Shown here: piece after piece, positions 22,101-38,168 of the stretch
Layout of the letters: every line of letters starts with the position of its first letter
How positions within the stretch are numbered: position 1 is the stretch's first letter
Assembly (NCBI GenBank): GCA_029783825.1
Contig: JAREIK010004218.1
Location: 28,734 to 92,733, forward strand
DNA from: Sapria himalayana
Lineage: Eukaryota; Streptophyta; Magnoliopsida; Malpighiales; Rafflesiaceae
Length of the DNA: 64,000 bases
Direction of reading: 5' to 3'
The notes under the pieces: model-generated
What the model was told of the DNA's origin: nothing
The model's database searches: none
The model's input: the letters and a program-made list of their open reading frames with translations, nothing else
Translations under genes and position numbers: made by a program

Positions 22101-25100
22101 GTGATTTAATTGTTTAACCTTTAGTGATTTATTGTTTTTAATTAAAGAATGAAAAAACAAAAAATTTAATTTTTTGATTTTTTTTAATTTTTGAAGGTTA
22201 TAACGTTTGAAAATATAATAATTTTTAATTTTTTTTAAATGTGAATATAATATTTAGTTATAATAATCTTAATAATTTTATATAATGTAATCTAAATATA
22301 AATAATTTATTAAAAAATATTATAATAATGATCAATAAATTAATTGATAAACTAGTATTAATAAGAATGATATAAATTAAAATATAATTGTAAAATCTAA
22401 AATGATTCAAAATCAAAATAAGATATATTAATAAAAATTAATTTTTTATTTTTAAAATTTTGCCTCTTTTTATAAGCACATATATATTTTTGATGAAAAA
22501 TAAATTAATTAAATTATATCTGTCTCACTAATACTTTATTTTGTAATTAATATTTCTATAAAAATAAACTGATAAATAATTAAAATGAATATTTAAAATT
22601 ATAATGAATACTAATAAAAATGAGAATTATGATTTATTATTTATACTATACTAATTTAATGTTGAGTATTTATGAGCTTCGGGATTAGGAGTTTAGTCAT
22701 TTTAGTATTTAGTCATTTAGTCGTTTATAGGTTTTATTTAAAAAATAAAATAAAAAAAAAAGTATTTTTGTTATTTTTTCACATTTTTTAAGGATATAAC
22801 CTTTGAAAATATAATAATTTTTCATTTTTTTTGAAAAGTGAATACAAATAAATTTAATAATCCTAATAATTAAATATCATGTAAATTCAATATAAATTAT
22901 TTTATTGGTATATATTATAATAATGATCATAAAAAAATAATAACTAATTATTAATAAGATAAATATTGTTTTAAATATATTTTCAAAACCTAAAATGACT
23001 CAAAATCAAAGTGAAATAGTTTACTAAATATTAATTTTAAATTTTTAAATTTTTGTATCCATATATATGCTTATATATTTTTTGATGAAAATAAATTTTA
23101 TAAATTATATTTGTCTCACGAAGAATTTATTTTTTAATATATATTTCTATAAAAATAAACTAATAAATAATTAAGATGTATGTTTAAAATTATAATGAAT
23201 ACTAATAAAAATGAGATTTATTATTTATTATATATAGTATAGTGGTTTAATGGTTAAATTATTTAGGGGTTTTGTCGTTTAGAAGTTTAGCAATTTATGT
23301 TTTTAGGCATTTTGTGGTTTATAGGTTTTATTTATATAATAAAAATAACTTTTTATTTTATTTTTTTCCGATTTTCAAAGGTTATAATCTTTGAAAAGAA
23401 AATAATTTTTAAAATATTTTGAAATGTGAATATCATGTATAATTATATTAATCTTACTAATAATATATCATATAAATTAAATATAAAGAATTTTAATGAT
23501 AGATATTATAATAATGATCAAAAATTAAATTAACAAACTATTATTAAAAATCTATATATTAATTAAAATATATTTACGTAACACAAAATGATTCAAAATC
23601 AAATCGAAATATATTGCTAAATTATAATATTTAATTTAAATTAAAATGAATATACATTTTCCTTCTTTTATTAAGCTTATTATATTTTTTTTGATTAAAT
23701 ATAAATTATTTAAATATTATTTGTCTCATTCGAAATTTATTTCGAATTAATTTTCTAAAAAATTAAAATATAGTTAATTAAAATGAATATTTAAAATTAT
23801 AATAAATAGAAATAATAATGAGATTTATTATTTAATAAGTAGAATATAGATATTAAAAGGTTTATGTATTTAGGGGTTTCGGGGTTTATCAACTTACTGA
23901 TTTAAGTAAGTAATCATTTAATGATCTATAGGTTTTATTTAAAAAATGAAATAACAAAAAATTTTCTTTATTATTTTTTCTCATTTTTTAAGGTTATAAG
24001 TTTTGAAAATATAATAATTTTTAAATTTTTTTCAAAAGTGAATAGAATATTTATTTATAATAATCATTATAATTATATATTATATAAATTCAATATAAAC
24101 AATTTTATTGATAGATATTCTAATAATTATCAAAAAATAAATTAAAAATCTATTATGAATAAGATTGATATTACTTAAAATATAAAATCAAAACCTAAAA
24201 TGATTCAAAAGCAAAGCAAAATATATTACTAAATAATTATTATTTGTTTTTAAATTTTTATTCTTTTTATAAGCTTATCTATTTTTTTGATAAAAAATAA
24301 TGTTTATAAATTATATTCTTAACTCCTAATTTATTTTATAATTAATACACATATACAAATAAAAAACTAAAAATCAAAATGATTTTTTTAAATTATAATG
24401 AAAACAAATAAAAATGATATTTATTAATTATTATTTAGTATATACCAGTTTAAAGGATTATGTATATAGGGGTATCGGGATTTTGTAGTTTTGTGATTTA
24501 TGTATTTAGGCATTTAGTGGTGTATAGGTTTTATTTAAACAATGAAATAACAAAAAATATATATATTTTTTATTTTTTGACATGTTCAAAGGTTATAATC
24601 TTTGAAAATATAAAAATTATAAAACTTTTTTTATAAGTGAATACAATATTTAGTTATAATAATTATTAAATTTATATATCAGATAAATTCAATATAAACA
24701 TTTTTATTGAAAAATATTCTAATAATGATCAGAAAATAAATTAATAATCTTTTATTAATAAGATATATATCATTTAAAATATAATTACAAATATTAAAAT
24801 GATTTAGAATCTAAGCAAAATATATTACTATATAATAATTTTTTGTTTTTAAATTTGTTTTTTAAAATTTATCAATTTTTTTTTGATGAAAAATAATTTA
24901 TATAAATAATATTTATTTAACTCATAATTTTTTTGTAATTAATATTTATATAAAAATATACAAATAAATAATTAAAATGAATATTTAAAATTATAATGAA
25001 AAAAAATTAGTTTTATTATTTATAATTTAGGGTATACCATTTTAATTTAAATTAAATCTTTCTAACTAATATTTTATTTTGTAATTAATATTTCTATAAA

Positions 25101-28100
25101 AATAAACTGATAAATAATTAAAATAAAAATTTAAAATTAAACTGAATAAAAATTAAAATAAAATTTATGATTTATTATTAATGTTTACCAGTTTAATTGT
25201 TTAAGTATTTATAGGTTTTGTCATTTAGGAGTTTAGCAATTTATGTTTTTAGGCATTTAGTGGTTTATAGGTTTTATTTAAATAATAAAATAATAAAAAA
25301 TTGTAATTTTTTCTCATTTTCATAGGTCATAACCTTTGAAAATATAATAATATTTAAAATTTTTTGAAATGTGAATATAATATATAGTTATAATAATATT
25401 GATAATTATATATCATATAAATTCAATATAAATAATTTTATTGATAGATATTATAATAATGATCAAAAATTAAATTAATAAACTTTTAATAATAAGATAG
25501 ATATTTATTAAAAAAATATTTACAAAACTCAAATTGATTCAAAATTAAAGTAAAATATATTACTTGATTATAATTTTAAATTTTTAAATTTTACTTATTT
25601 TATAAGTGTAAATACTTTTATTGATTAAAAATAAATTATTTAAATTATATTTCTCGCACTCATAATTTATTTTGTAATAAATATTTCTATAAAAATAAAC
25701 TAATAAATAATTAAAATAAATATTTAAAATTATAATAAATAGAAATAAATTTAGATTTATTAATTATTAAATAGTAAATAGCGGTTTAATGGTTTAAGTA
25801 TTTAGGCATTTCGAGGATTAGGAGTTTCCTGATTTAACTATGTATGCATTTAGTAGTTAGAGGTTTTTTTTAAAAAATAAATAAACAAAAAAATTATTTT
25901 TATTATTCTTTGATATTTTCAAATGTTATAACCTTTGAAAATATAATAATTTTTAAATTTTGTTCAAAAGTGAATTCAATATTTAGTTATAATAATCATT
26001 ATATTTATATTTCATATAAATTTAATATAAATAATTTTATCGATAAATATTCTAATAAAGATCAAAAAATTAATTAATACTCTATTATTAATAAGATAGA
26101 TATGAATTAAAATATAATTACAAAACCTAAAATGATTCATAAGGAAAGCAAAATATTTTACTATATAATAAATTTTTGTTTTGAAATTTTTTCTTCTTTT
26201 TATAAGTTAATCTATATTTTTGATGAAAAATAATTTATATAAATTATAATATTCTAACTCATAATTTATACTGTAATTAATATTTAATAAAATAAATGAA
26301 TAAATAATTAAAATGAATATTTTATATTATAATGAAAAAAATAATATTGAGAATTATTATTTATTATTTAGGGTTTACCAGTTTAAAAAGATTATCTATT
26401 TAGGGTTTTCAAGATTTCGGAGTTATTGACTTAAGTGTTTAGGCATTTAGTAGTTTATAGAATTTATTTAAATAATGAAATAACAAAAAAATTATTTTTG
26501 ATATTTTCTCACATTTTCAAAGGTTATACCCTTTGAAAATATAATAATTTTAAAATTTTTTAAAAAATGTAATTACAATATTTTGTAATAATAATCATTA
26601 AAATTAATATAATATAAACAAAATATAAAGACTTTTATTGAAAATAACAAAACATTTATTTGTATTATTTTTTGATATTTTCAAAGGTTATAACCTTTGA
26701 AAATATAATAATTTTTTAATTATTTTCAAAAGTGAATTCAATATTTAGTTATAATAATCATTATATTTATATATCATATAAATTCAATATAAACAATTTT
26801 AGAAATAAATATTCTAATAATGATCAAAAAATAAATTAATAATCTATTATTAATAAGATAGATATCAATTAAAATATAATTACAAAACATAAAATGATTC
26901 ATAAGCAAAGCAAAATATATTACTATATAATAATTTTTTGTCTTGAATTTTTTTTATTTTAAAAGTTTATCTATATTTTTTTGATTAAAAATAATTTACA
27001 TAAATTATATTTGTCTAACTCATAATTATTTTTTAATTAATATTTATATTAAAATAAAAAAATTAATAATTAAAATGAATATTAAAAATTATAATGAAAA
27101 AAAAATGATATTTATTATTTATTATTTAGGGTATACTAGTTAAATTTAAATTATATCTGTCTTACTAATAATTTATTTTGTAATTAAAATGAGATTTATG
27201 ATTTATTATTAATGTATACCAATTCAATGGTTTAAGTATTTTGAGGTTTTGTCATTTAGGAGTTTAACTATTTATGTTTTTAGCATTTAGTTATTTATAA
27301 GTTTTATTTAAACAATAAAATAACAAAAAAAAATTGTAATTTTTTTCCATTTTTAAATGTTATATACTTTGAAATTTTAATAATATTTAAAATTTTTAGA
27401 AATATGAATACAATATTTAGTTATAATAATTATAATAATTCTATATCATATAAAATAAAAATAAACAATATTATTGATAGATATTATAATAATGATCAAA
27501 AATTAAATTAATAAACTATTTATAATAAGATAGATATTAAATAAAAAATATTTATAATACCCAAATTGATTCAAAATTAAAGTAAAATATATTAGTTGAT
27601 AATAATTTTTAATTTTTAATATTACTTCTTTTATACTTCTTTTAAAAGTGTATATATATTTTTTGATTAAAAATAAATTATTTAAATTATATGTGGTGCA
27701 CTCATAATTTTTTTGTAATAAAAATTTCTATAAAAATAACTAATAAATAATTAAAATGAATATTTAAAATAATAATAAATTGAAATAAAAATTAAATTTA
27801 TTAATTATTAAGTAGTATATAGATGTTTAATGGTTTATGTATTTAGGCATTACGGGGTTTTGGAGTTTACTGATATAACTATGTATGCATTTAGTGGTTT
27901 ATAGGTTTCATTTAAAAAATAAAAAATAAAAAAATTATTTTGATTATTTTTTCATATTTCCAAAGGTTATAATCATTGAAAATATAATAATTTTTATTTT
28001 TTAAGAGTGAATTCAATATTTAGTTATAATAATCATTATATTTATATATCATATAAATTCAATTTAAACAATTTTATAGATAAATATTTAATAATAATCA

Positions 28101-31100
28101 AAAATTAAATTAATAAATAATTATTAATAAGATAGATTTCAATTAAAATATAATTACAAAATTTAAAATGATTTAGTAGGAGAGCAATATATATTACTAT
28201 ATATTAAATTTTAATTTTTAAATTTTTTATTATTTTTATAAGTTTATATATATTTTTCGATGAAAAATAATTTATATAAATTATCATTGTCAAACTCATA
28301 ATTTATTTTGTAATTAATATTTATATAAAAATAAATGAATAAATAATTAAAATGCATATTTTAAATTATAATGAAAAAATTAATTTTGAGATTTATTATT
28401 TATTATTTAGGGTATACTAGTTTAAAAGGATTATCTTTTTTGGGTTTTAGAGATTTAGGAGTTATTGATTTAAGTGTTTAGGCATTTAGTGGTTTATAGG
28501 ATTTATTTAAATAATGAAATAACAAATATATTATTTTTGATATTTTCTCACATTTTCAAAGGTTATAACCATTGAATATATAATAATTTTAAAATTTTTT
28601 ATAAATGTGAATACAATATTTTATAATAATAATCATTATAATTATATATAATCTAAACAAAATATAAAGAATTTTATGGATAGATATTAAATCAATTATC
28701 AAAAAATAAATTAATATGTTATTATTAATATGAAAGATATAAATTAAAATATAATTGCAAAAACTAAAATTATTCAAAATCAAAGTAAAGATTATTACTA
28801 AATAATAATTTTTTTTTAGTTTTTCCTTCTTTTAATAGGCTTATATTTTTTTTGATGAAAAATAAATTATTTAAATTAAATTTGTATCACTCATAATTTA
28901 TTTTGTAATTATTATTTTAATAAATTATTTAAATTATAATTACGATTTAAAAGTTTAAAGGTTTAAGTATTTAGGGGCTTTTGTGTTGAGGAGTTTAGAG
29001 ATTTAAGTGTTTTGGGATTTAGTGGTTTATAAGTTTTAATTAAACAATGATATAACATAAAATTTATTTTTTTTTATTTTTTCTAATTTTTGAAGGTTAT
29101 TTTTTTAAAAATATAATAATTTTTAAATTTTTTTCAAACGTAAATATAATATTTATTTATAATAATCATCATAAATATGAGTAATTTAAATACAATATAA
29201 ATAATTACATTACTAGATATTATAATAATGATCAAAAAATAAATTAATAAACAATTATTAATAAAATAGATATTATTTGAAAAGTATTTGCAAAATCTAA
29301 ATTTATTCAAATCAAAGTAAAACATATTACTAAATAATAATTTTTTGTAATGTTTTGCTTTTTTATAAGTTTATATTTTTGTTATTAAAAATAAATTATT
29401 TAAATTATATGTCTTACTCATAATTTATTTTGTAATTTATAATTCTATAATAATAAACTAATAAATAATTAAAATGAATATTTAAAATTTATAATGAATA
29501 CAAATAAAATTGAAATTTATTATTTATTATCCAGGATATACCGTTTAATGGTTTAAGTATTTAGGTGTTTTTGGGTTTAGGAGTTTAGTGATTTAAGTGT
29601 ATAGACCTTTAGTGATTTATAGTTATTCTCTAAAGAATTAAAAAACAAAAAAATTTAATTTTTTCAATTTTTTAATTTTTGAAAGTTGTAACCTTTGAAA
29701 ATATAATAATTTAAAATTTTTTTAAATGTGAATATAATATTTAGTTATAATAATCTTAATAATTATATAAAATGTAAACTAAATATAAATAATTTTATTG
29801 ATAGATATTATAATAATGATCAATAAAAAAATAAATAAACTAATATTTATAAGAATGATATAAATTAAAATATAATTATAAAATCTATAATGATTCAAAA
29901 TCAAAATAAGATATATTACTAAATAATATTTATTTATTTTTAAAAATTTGCCTTTTTTATATGCATTTTTTTAATCAAAAATAAATTATGTAAACTATAT
30001 ATGTAGCACTAATAATTTATTTTGTAATTAATATTTCTATAAAAATAAACTGATAAATTATTAAAATTAATATTTAAAATTATAATGAATACTAATAAAA
30101 ATTAGATTTATTATTTATTATTTGGACTATAGTAATTTAATGTTTTAAGTATTTATGGGCTTCGGGGTATAAGAGTTTAGTCATTATAGAATTTAGTCAT
30201 TTAGTGGTTTATAGGTTTTATATAAAAAATAAAATAACAAAAAATTTATTTTTTGTTATTTTTTCTCATTTTTAAATGTTATAACCTTTGAAAATATAAT
30301 AATTTTTAAATTTTTTTTTGAAAAGTGAATACAATATGAAGTTATAATAATCATAATAATTATATATCATATAAATTCAATATAAATAATTTTATTAATA
30401 GATATTATAATAATGATCAATAAATAAATTAAAAAACTAGTATTTATAAGAATGATATAAATTAAAATATAATTGTAAAATCTAAAATGATTCAAAATCA
30501 AAATAAGATATATAATTAAATAATAATTATTTATTTTTAAAAATTTGCCTTTTTATAAGCATTTTTTTAATGAAAAATAAAGTATTTAAACTATATATGC
30601 CGCACTAATAATTTAATTTGTAATTAATATTTCTATAAAAATAAACTGCTAGATAATTAAAATGAATATTTAAAATTATAATGAATACTAATAAAAATTA
30701 GATTTATGATTTATTATTTGGACTATACTAATTTAATGTTTTAAGTATTTATGGGCTTCGGGGTTTAGGAGTTTAGTCATTTTAGTATTTAGTCATTTAG
30801 TGGTTTATAGGTTTTATATAAAAAATAAAATAACAAAAAATTTATTTGTGTTATTTTTTCTCATTTTTGAATATTATAACATTTGAAAATATAATAATTT
30901 ATTATTTTTTTTTTGAAAAGTGACTATTATATGAAGTTATAATAATCATAATAATTATATATCATATAAATTCAATATAAACTATTTTATTGATATATAT
31001 TATAATAATGATCATATAAAAATAATAAACAATTATTAATAAAATAAATATTGTTTAAAATATATTTTCAAAACCTAAAATGACTCAAAATCAAAGTGAA

Positions 31101-33765
31101 ATATTTTACTAAATATTAATTTTAAATTTTTAAATTTTTAAATTTTTGTATCCATTTATAAGCCTATATATTTTTTGATGCAAAATAAATTATTTAAATT
31201 ATATTTGTCTCACTAATAATTTATTTTTTAATTTAAATTTCTATAAAATTAAACTAATAAATAATTAAAATGTATATTTAAAATTATAATAAATTCTAAT
31301 AAAAATGAGATTTATTATTTATTATTTAGGGTTTAACTATTTAATTGTTTATGTTTTTTTTGGTTTTGGGGTTAAGGAGTTTATTGATTTCTATGTTGAC
31401 ACATTTTCATGTTTATAGGTTTTATTTAATCAATGAAATAACAAAACATTTATTTCTATGAATTTTCGTGATTTTCAAAGGTTATGACCTTTATAAATAA
31501 AATAATTTTTTAATAGTTCTAAAATATGAATACAGTACATAGTTATAATAATCTTAATAATTATATTTGTTGTATATTCAAGATAAAAAAATGTATTAAT
31601 ATATATTATAAAAATGATCAAAAAATAAATTAATAAACTATTATTAATAAGATAGATATTAATTAAAATATATTTGTAGAACCCAAAATAAATCAAAATC
31701 AAAGTAAATTATATTACTAAATAAAACTTTTTTAAATTTGCTTATTTTTATAAGCTTATTTTTTTTTCATAAAAAATAATTTATTTAAATTATATTTGTC
31801 TCACTCATTATTTATTTTGTAATTAATATTTCTATAAAAATAAGCTAAAAACTAATTAAAATGAATATTTAAAATTGTAATGAATACAAATAAAAATGAG
31901 ATTTATTATTTATTATTTAGGTTATATAGGTTTAATGGTTTAAGTATTTAGGGGGTTTTGGGTTTTAGGAGTCTATAGATTTAAATGTTTTGGCATTTAG
32001 TGGTTTAAAAGTTTTATTTAAATGATAAAATAATAATAAATTATTTTTGTGATTTTTTATCATTTTTGAAAGTTATAACCTTTGAAAATATAATAATTTT
32101 TAAATTTTTTTCAAATGTAAATATATTATTTAGTTATAATAACTTAATAATTATAAGACATTTTAATTGAATATAATTAATTATATTGTTTGATATTATA
32201 AAAATGATCAAATAATAAATTAATAAACTATTATTAATAGGATTGATCGCAATTAAAATATAATTGTGAAACCTATATATAATGATTCAAAATCAAAGTA
32301 AAATATATTACTAAATAATAATTTTTTGTTTTTTAAAATTTTTACTTCTTTATATAAGCTTATTTTTTTTTTGATTAAAAATAAATTATGAAAATTATAT
32401 TTGTTCCACTCATTATTTATTTTGTGATTGATATTTCTATAAAAAATAAACTAATAAATAATTAAAATGAATTTTTAAAATTATAATGAATGCAAATTAA
32501 AATTAGATTTATGATTTATTATATATGGTATACCAGTTTAATGGTTTGATTATTTGGTGGTTTATAGGTTTTATTTATATAATAGAAATTTAAAATTCTA
32601 TTTTCGATTTTTTCTGATTTTCAAAGGTTATAACCTTTGAAAATAAAATAATTTTTAAAATTTTTTGAATTGTGAATACCACGTATAATTATATTAATCT
32701 TACTAATTATATATCATATAAATTCAATAAAAATAATTTGAATGATAGATATTATAATAATGATCAAAAATTAAATTAATAAACTATTATTAATAATATT
32801 TATATTAATTAAAATATATTTACATAACAAAAAATGATTCAAAATCAAATCAAAATATATTACTAAATAATAATATTTAATTTTAATAAATTTCTTTCTT
32901 TTTATAAGCTTATATTTTTTTATTAAATTAAATTATTTAAATAATATTTGTCTCACTCGAAATTTATTTGTGATTAATTTTCAAAAAAATTAAACTATAA
33001 ATAATTAAAATTAATATTTAAAATTATAATAAATAGAAATAAAAATGAGATTTATTATTTATTAAGAAGTATATAGCTGTTAAAAGGTTTATCATCTAGG
33101 GGTTTTGAGATTTATGAGCTAACTGATTTAAGTAAGTAAGAATTTAATGATGTATAAGTTTTATTTAAAAAATGAAATAACAAAAAATAATTTTTTTTTC
33201 ATATTTTCAAAGGTTATAACCATTGAAAATATGATAATTTTAGAATTTTTTTCAAAAGTAAATACAATATTTAGTTATAATAATCATTATATTTATATAT
33301 TATATAAATTCAATATAAACATTTTTATTGATAAATATTCTAATAATGATGAAAAAAAACTTAAGATAGATATCAATTAAAATATATTTACAAAACTTAA
33401 AATGATTCAGGAGCAAAGCAAAATATATTACAATATAATAATTCTTTGTTTTGAAAATGTTTTTTTCATTTAAAAAGTTTATCTATATTATTTTAATGAA
33501 AAATAATTTATATAAATTATATTTGTGTAACTCATAATTTATTTTGTAATTAATATTTATATAAAAATAAACAAATAAATAATTATATTTGAATATTTAA
33601 AATTAAAATGAAAAAAAAATGAGATTTATTCATATTATTTTGGATATAGCCGGTTAATTTAAATTAGATCTATCTCACTAATAATTTATTTTGTAATTAA
33701 TATTTCTATAAAAATAAACTGATATATAATTAAAATTAAAATTAAAATTATACTGAATAATTTAA
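19135..33765 (+). repeat. AT-rich ~600-bp satellite array, block F, + orientation (largest block)
   Basis: About 24 monomers, with palindromes near 19527, 20851, 21600, 22190, 22793, 23378, 23990, 24590, 25323, 25925, 26520, 26675, 27960, 28560, 29690, 30280, 31480, 32620 and 33205. Most steps are 584-612 bp. Steps of 733-741 bp mark the long monomer form. The 160-bp step at 26520-26680 marks a truncated monomer. A monomer type with the octamer text 'tatcggga(t)tttgtagttt' recurs at about 19400 and 24470. Another with 'gcttcgggg' recurs at 22672, 30160 and 30760. Several short open frames exist here but all lie at equivalent positions of the AT-rich monomer and are not genes. Confidence 0.94.
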
Positions 33766-33790
33766 ATTAATTTTTGATCATTATTATAAT
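33740..33790. other. Satellite orientation switch 2 (+ to -)
   Basis: The + monomer ends within 'aattaaaattatactgaataa' near 33755. From about 33775 the text is the reverse strand of the monomer ('tttttgatcattattataatatctatcaataaa'). The two sides meet at different monomer positions, as in a rearrangement breakpoint. Confidence 0.8.
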
Positions 33791-36700
33791 ATCTATCAAT
33801 AAATTATTTATATTTAATTATATAATATATAATTATTAAAATTATTATAACTAAATATTGTATTCAGATTTTAAAAAATTTTAAATATTATTATATTTTC
33901 AAATGTTATAACCTATGAAAATGATAAAAATTTACAAATTTTTTTTTGTTATTTTATTGTTTTAATAAAACATATAAACCACTAAATGCCTAAAAACATA
34001 AATCACTAAACTCCTAAACGACAAAAATTCTAAAAACTTAAACTATTAAATTGGTATACATTAATAATAAATCATAAATCTCATTTTAATTTTTATTAAG
34101 TCTAATTTTAAATTTTTATTTTAATTATTTATCAGTTTATTTTTATAGAAATATTAATTACAAAAAAAAATTATAAGCGAGACAGATTTATTATAAATAA
34201 TTTATTTTTTATCAAAAAATATATATATGCTTATAAAAAGAGGCAAAATTTTAAAAACAAAAATTTATTATTTTTTAATATATTTTATTTTGATTTTGAA
34301 TCATTTTAGTTTTTACAATTATATTTTAATTTATATCATTCTTATTAATAATAGTTTATTAAATTTTTATTGATCATTATTATAATATCTATTAATAAAA
34401 TTTTTTATATTAAATTTACATTATATATAATTATTTAGATTATTCTCACTAAATATTATATTCACATTTAAAAAAAATTAAAAATTAATATATTTTCAAA
34501 GGTTATAACCTTCAAAAATTAAAAAAATTAAAAAATTTAATTTTTTATTTTTTAATTCTTTAAATAAAATCTATAAATCACTCAAGTCCTAAACACTTAA
34601 ATCACAAAACCCTAAAACACCTAAAACTTAAACCATTAAACTAGTATATCTCGAATAATAAATATTAAATCTCAATTTTATTTGTATTCATTATAATTTT
34701 AAATATTCATTTTTATTATTTATTAGTTTATTTTTATAGAATTATAAATTAAAAATTAATTATGTGGAAGACAAATATAATTTAAATAATTTACTTTTAA
34801 TAACAAAAAATATAAACTTATAAAAATAAGCAAAACATCAAAAAGTTATTATTTAGTATTATATTTTACTTTGATTTTGAATAAATTTATGTTTTGTGAA
34901 TATATTTTAAAAAATATATATCTTATTAATAATAGTTTATTAATTTATTTTTTGATCATTAATATAATATCTATCAATATAATTGTTTATATTGAATTAA
35001 CATGATATATAAAAATTAAGATTATCATAAATAAATATAGTATTCACATATAAAAAAAATATAATAAAAATTTATTATATCTTCAAAAATGAGAAAAAAT
35101 AACAAAAATAAATTTTTTGTTATATTATTGTTTAAATAAAACTTATAAACCATTAAATGCCTAAATACATAAATCTCTAAACTACTAAACCCCGAAGCCC
35201 CTAAATACCTAAACCTTTAAACTCATAAACCTTATATTTAATTTAAATAATTTATAGAAATATTAATTACAAAATAAATTATGAGCGATACAAATATAAT
35301 TTAAATAATATATTTTCCATCAAAAAAATATATAAGCATATAAAATGATGCAAATACTAAAAAAAATTATTATTTAGTAATAAATTTTTCTTTGATTTTG
35401 AATCATTTTAGGTTTTATAATTATATTTTAATTTATATCTATCATATTAATAATAGTTTATTAATATTATTTATTGATAATTGATATAATATTATCAATA
35501 AAATTATTTATATTTAGTTTATATTATATATAGTTATAATAATTTTAAATTACTAAATATTGTATTCACATTTTTAAAAAATTTAAAAATTATTATATTT
35601 TCAAATGTTATGACATTTGAAAATTTGAAAAAATATCAAAAATAATTTTTTTGTTATTTCATTGTTTTAATAAAAGCTATAAACCATTAAATGCTTAAAT
35701 ACTTAAATCAATAACTTCTAAATCTCGAAAACCCTAAATAGATACATTTTTTTAAAAAAGTATATACTAAATAATAAATAATAAATCTCATTTTTATTTT
35801 TTTCATTATAATTTTAAATATTCATTTTAATTATTTATATGTTTATTTTTATATAAATATTAAATAAAAAATAAATTATAAGATAGAAAAATATAAATTA
35901 TATAAATTATTTTTCAACAAGAAAAATATAGATAAACTTATTAAAAGAAGAACAAAATTAAAAACAAAAAAATTATTATATAGTAATATAATTTACTTTA
36001 TTTATGAATCATTTTAAGTTTTGTAATTATATTTTAATTGGTATCTAACTTATTAATAATAGATTATTAATTTATTTTTTGATCATTATTAGAATATTTA
36101 TCAATAAATATAGTTATATTTAATTTATATGATATATAAATTTAATAATTATTATAACTAAATATTGTATTCACTTTTAAAAAAAATTTTAAAATTTTTA
36201 TATTTTCAAAGATTATAACTATAAATAACTAGATGCCTAAAAACTTAAATCACTAAACTACAAAATCCTGATACCCCTATATAGATAATCGTTTAAAAAG
36301 GTATTCCCTAAATAATAATTAATAAATCTCATTTTTATTTGTTTTCATTTTAATTTAAAAAATTTATTTTGATTGTTTAGTTTTTTGTTTATATATATAT
36401 ATTAAATATAAAAAAAATTTTGAGATAAAAATATAATTTATATAAATTATTTTTCATCAAAAGAATTATAAGCTTATAAAAAGAATAAAAATTTAAAAAC
36501 AATTAATTATTATTAATTAATATATTTTGCTTTGCTTTTGAATCATTTTATGTTTTGATATTTTATTTTAAGTAATATTAATCTTATTCATGATAGATTT
36601 TAAATTTATTTTTTGATAATTATTAGAATATCAATCAATAAAATTAGTTATATTGAATTTATATGATATATAATTATTATGATTATTATAAATAAATATT

Positions 36701-38168
36701 TATTCACTTTTGAAAAAAATTTAAAAATTATTATATTTTCAAAGGTTATAAACTTTGAAAATATCAAAAAATAATAAAAATAATTTTTTTTTTCTTAGAT
36801 AAAACCTATAAACCACTAAATGCACACACAGTTAAAGCAATAAACTCTTAAACCCCATAATGCTTATATACATAAACCATTAAACTGCTATATAATACTT
36901 AATAATTAATAAATCTAATTTTTATTTCTATTTATTATAATTTTAAATATTCATTTTAATTATTTATTAGTTTATTTTTAATGAAAAATTTATTACAAAA
37001 TAAAGTATGAGTGCGACAAATATAATTTAATTTATTTATTTTTAATAAAAAAAAATATACGGTTCTAAATGAAGTAAAAATTTAAAAATTATTATCCAGT
37101 AATATATTTTACTTTAATTTTGAATCAATTTGTGTTTTGTAAATATTTTTTAATTAATATCAATCATTTTATTAAAAGTTTATTAATTTAAAATTTGATC
37201 ATTATTATATTATCTATAAATAAAATTATTTATATTGAATTTATATGATATATAATTATTAATAATATTAAAACTAAATATTATTTTCACATTTCAAATA
37301 ATAGTAAATATTATTATATTTTCAAAGGATTATAACCTCTGAAAAAGATAACAAATTATAGAAAATGTTTTTGTTATTTTATATTTTTATATAAAACCTA
37401 TAAACCACTAAAAGCCTAAAAACATAAATCACTAAACTTCTAATGACAAAACCTCTAAATACTTAAATTAAAAAATTGGTATACAATAATAATAAATCTT
37501 AAATATCATTTTAATTTTTATTCTGTATAATTTTAAATTTTTATTTTAATTATTTATCAGTTTATTTTTATAGAAATATTAATTACAAAATAAATTATTA
37601 GTGAGACGGATCTAATTTAAATTAAACCAGTACCCCTAAATAATAAATAATAAATAATAAATCTCATTTTTTTTCATTATAATTTTAAATATTCATTTTA
37701 ATTATTAATTTTTTAATTATATATACATATTAATTACAAAATAAATTATGAGTTAGACAAATATAATTTATATAAATTATTTTTCATTAAAAAAATATAG
37801 ATAAACTTATTAAAAGAAGAAAAAATTCAACAACAAAAAATTATTATATAGTAATATATTTTCCTTTGCTTATGAATCATTTTAAGTTTTGTAATTATAT
37901 TTTAATTAATATCTATCTTATTATTAATGGATTATTAATTTATTTTTTGATTATTATTAGAATATTTATCAATAAAATTTTTTATATTGAATTTATAAAA
38001 TATATAAATATAATGATTAGTATGACTAAATATTGTATTCACATTTGAAAAAAAATTTAAAAATTATTATATTTTCAAAGGTTATAACCTTTGAAAATAT
38101 CAAAAAATAATAAAAATAAATTTTTTGTTATTTTATTTTTTAAATAAAACCTATAAACCACTCAATGC
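33780..38168 (-). repeat. AT-rich satellite array, block G, - orientation, left flank of hAT copy 2
   Basis: About seven reverse monomers with AAACCTATAA-type motifs near 33968, 34570, 35140, 36803, 37395 and 38148. It includes the short CCCCGAAGCCCC monomer (35191) and the 'ccccgatacccctatata' type (about 36265). The last monomer carries private variants (ATTATTAATGGATTATT near 37922, TTGATTATTATT near 37947, GATTAGTATGACT near 38013) that recur beside hAT copies 1 and 3. The last 8 bp, CTCAATGC (38161-38168), is the left target-site duplication of hAT copy 2. Confidence 0.92.

Noticed and set aside
23921..24145. Small hydrophobic frames in the satellite (also 6983-7171, 28589-28783, 29134-29325, 31475-31702, 33147-33380, 37866-38048, 48814-49023)
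   Set aside because: They all fall on equivalent parts of the AT-rich monomer, are rich in Ile/Asn/Lys/Phe/Tyr as expected from composition, and are broken in most monomers.
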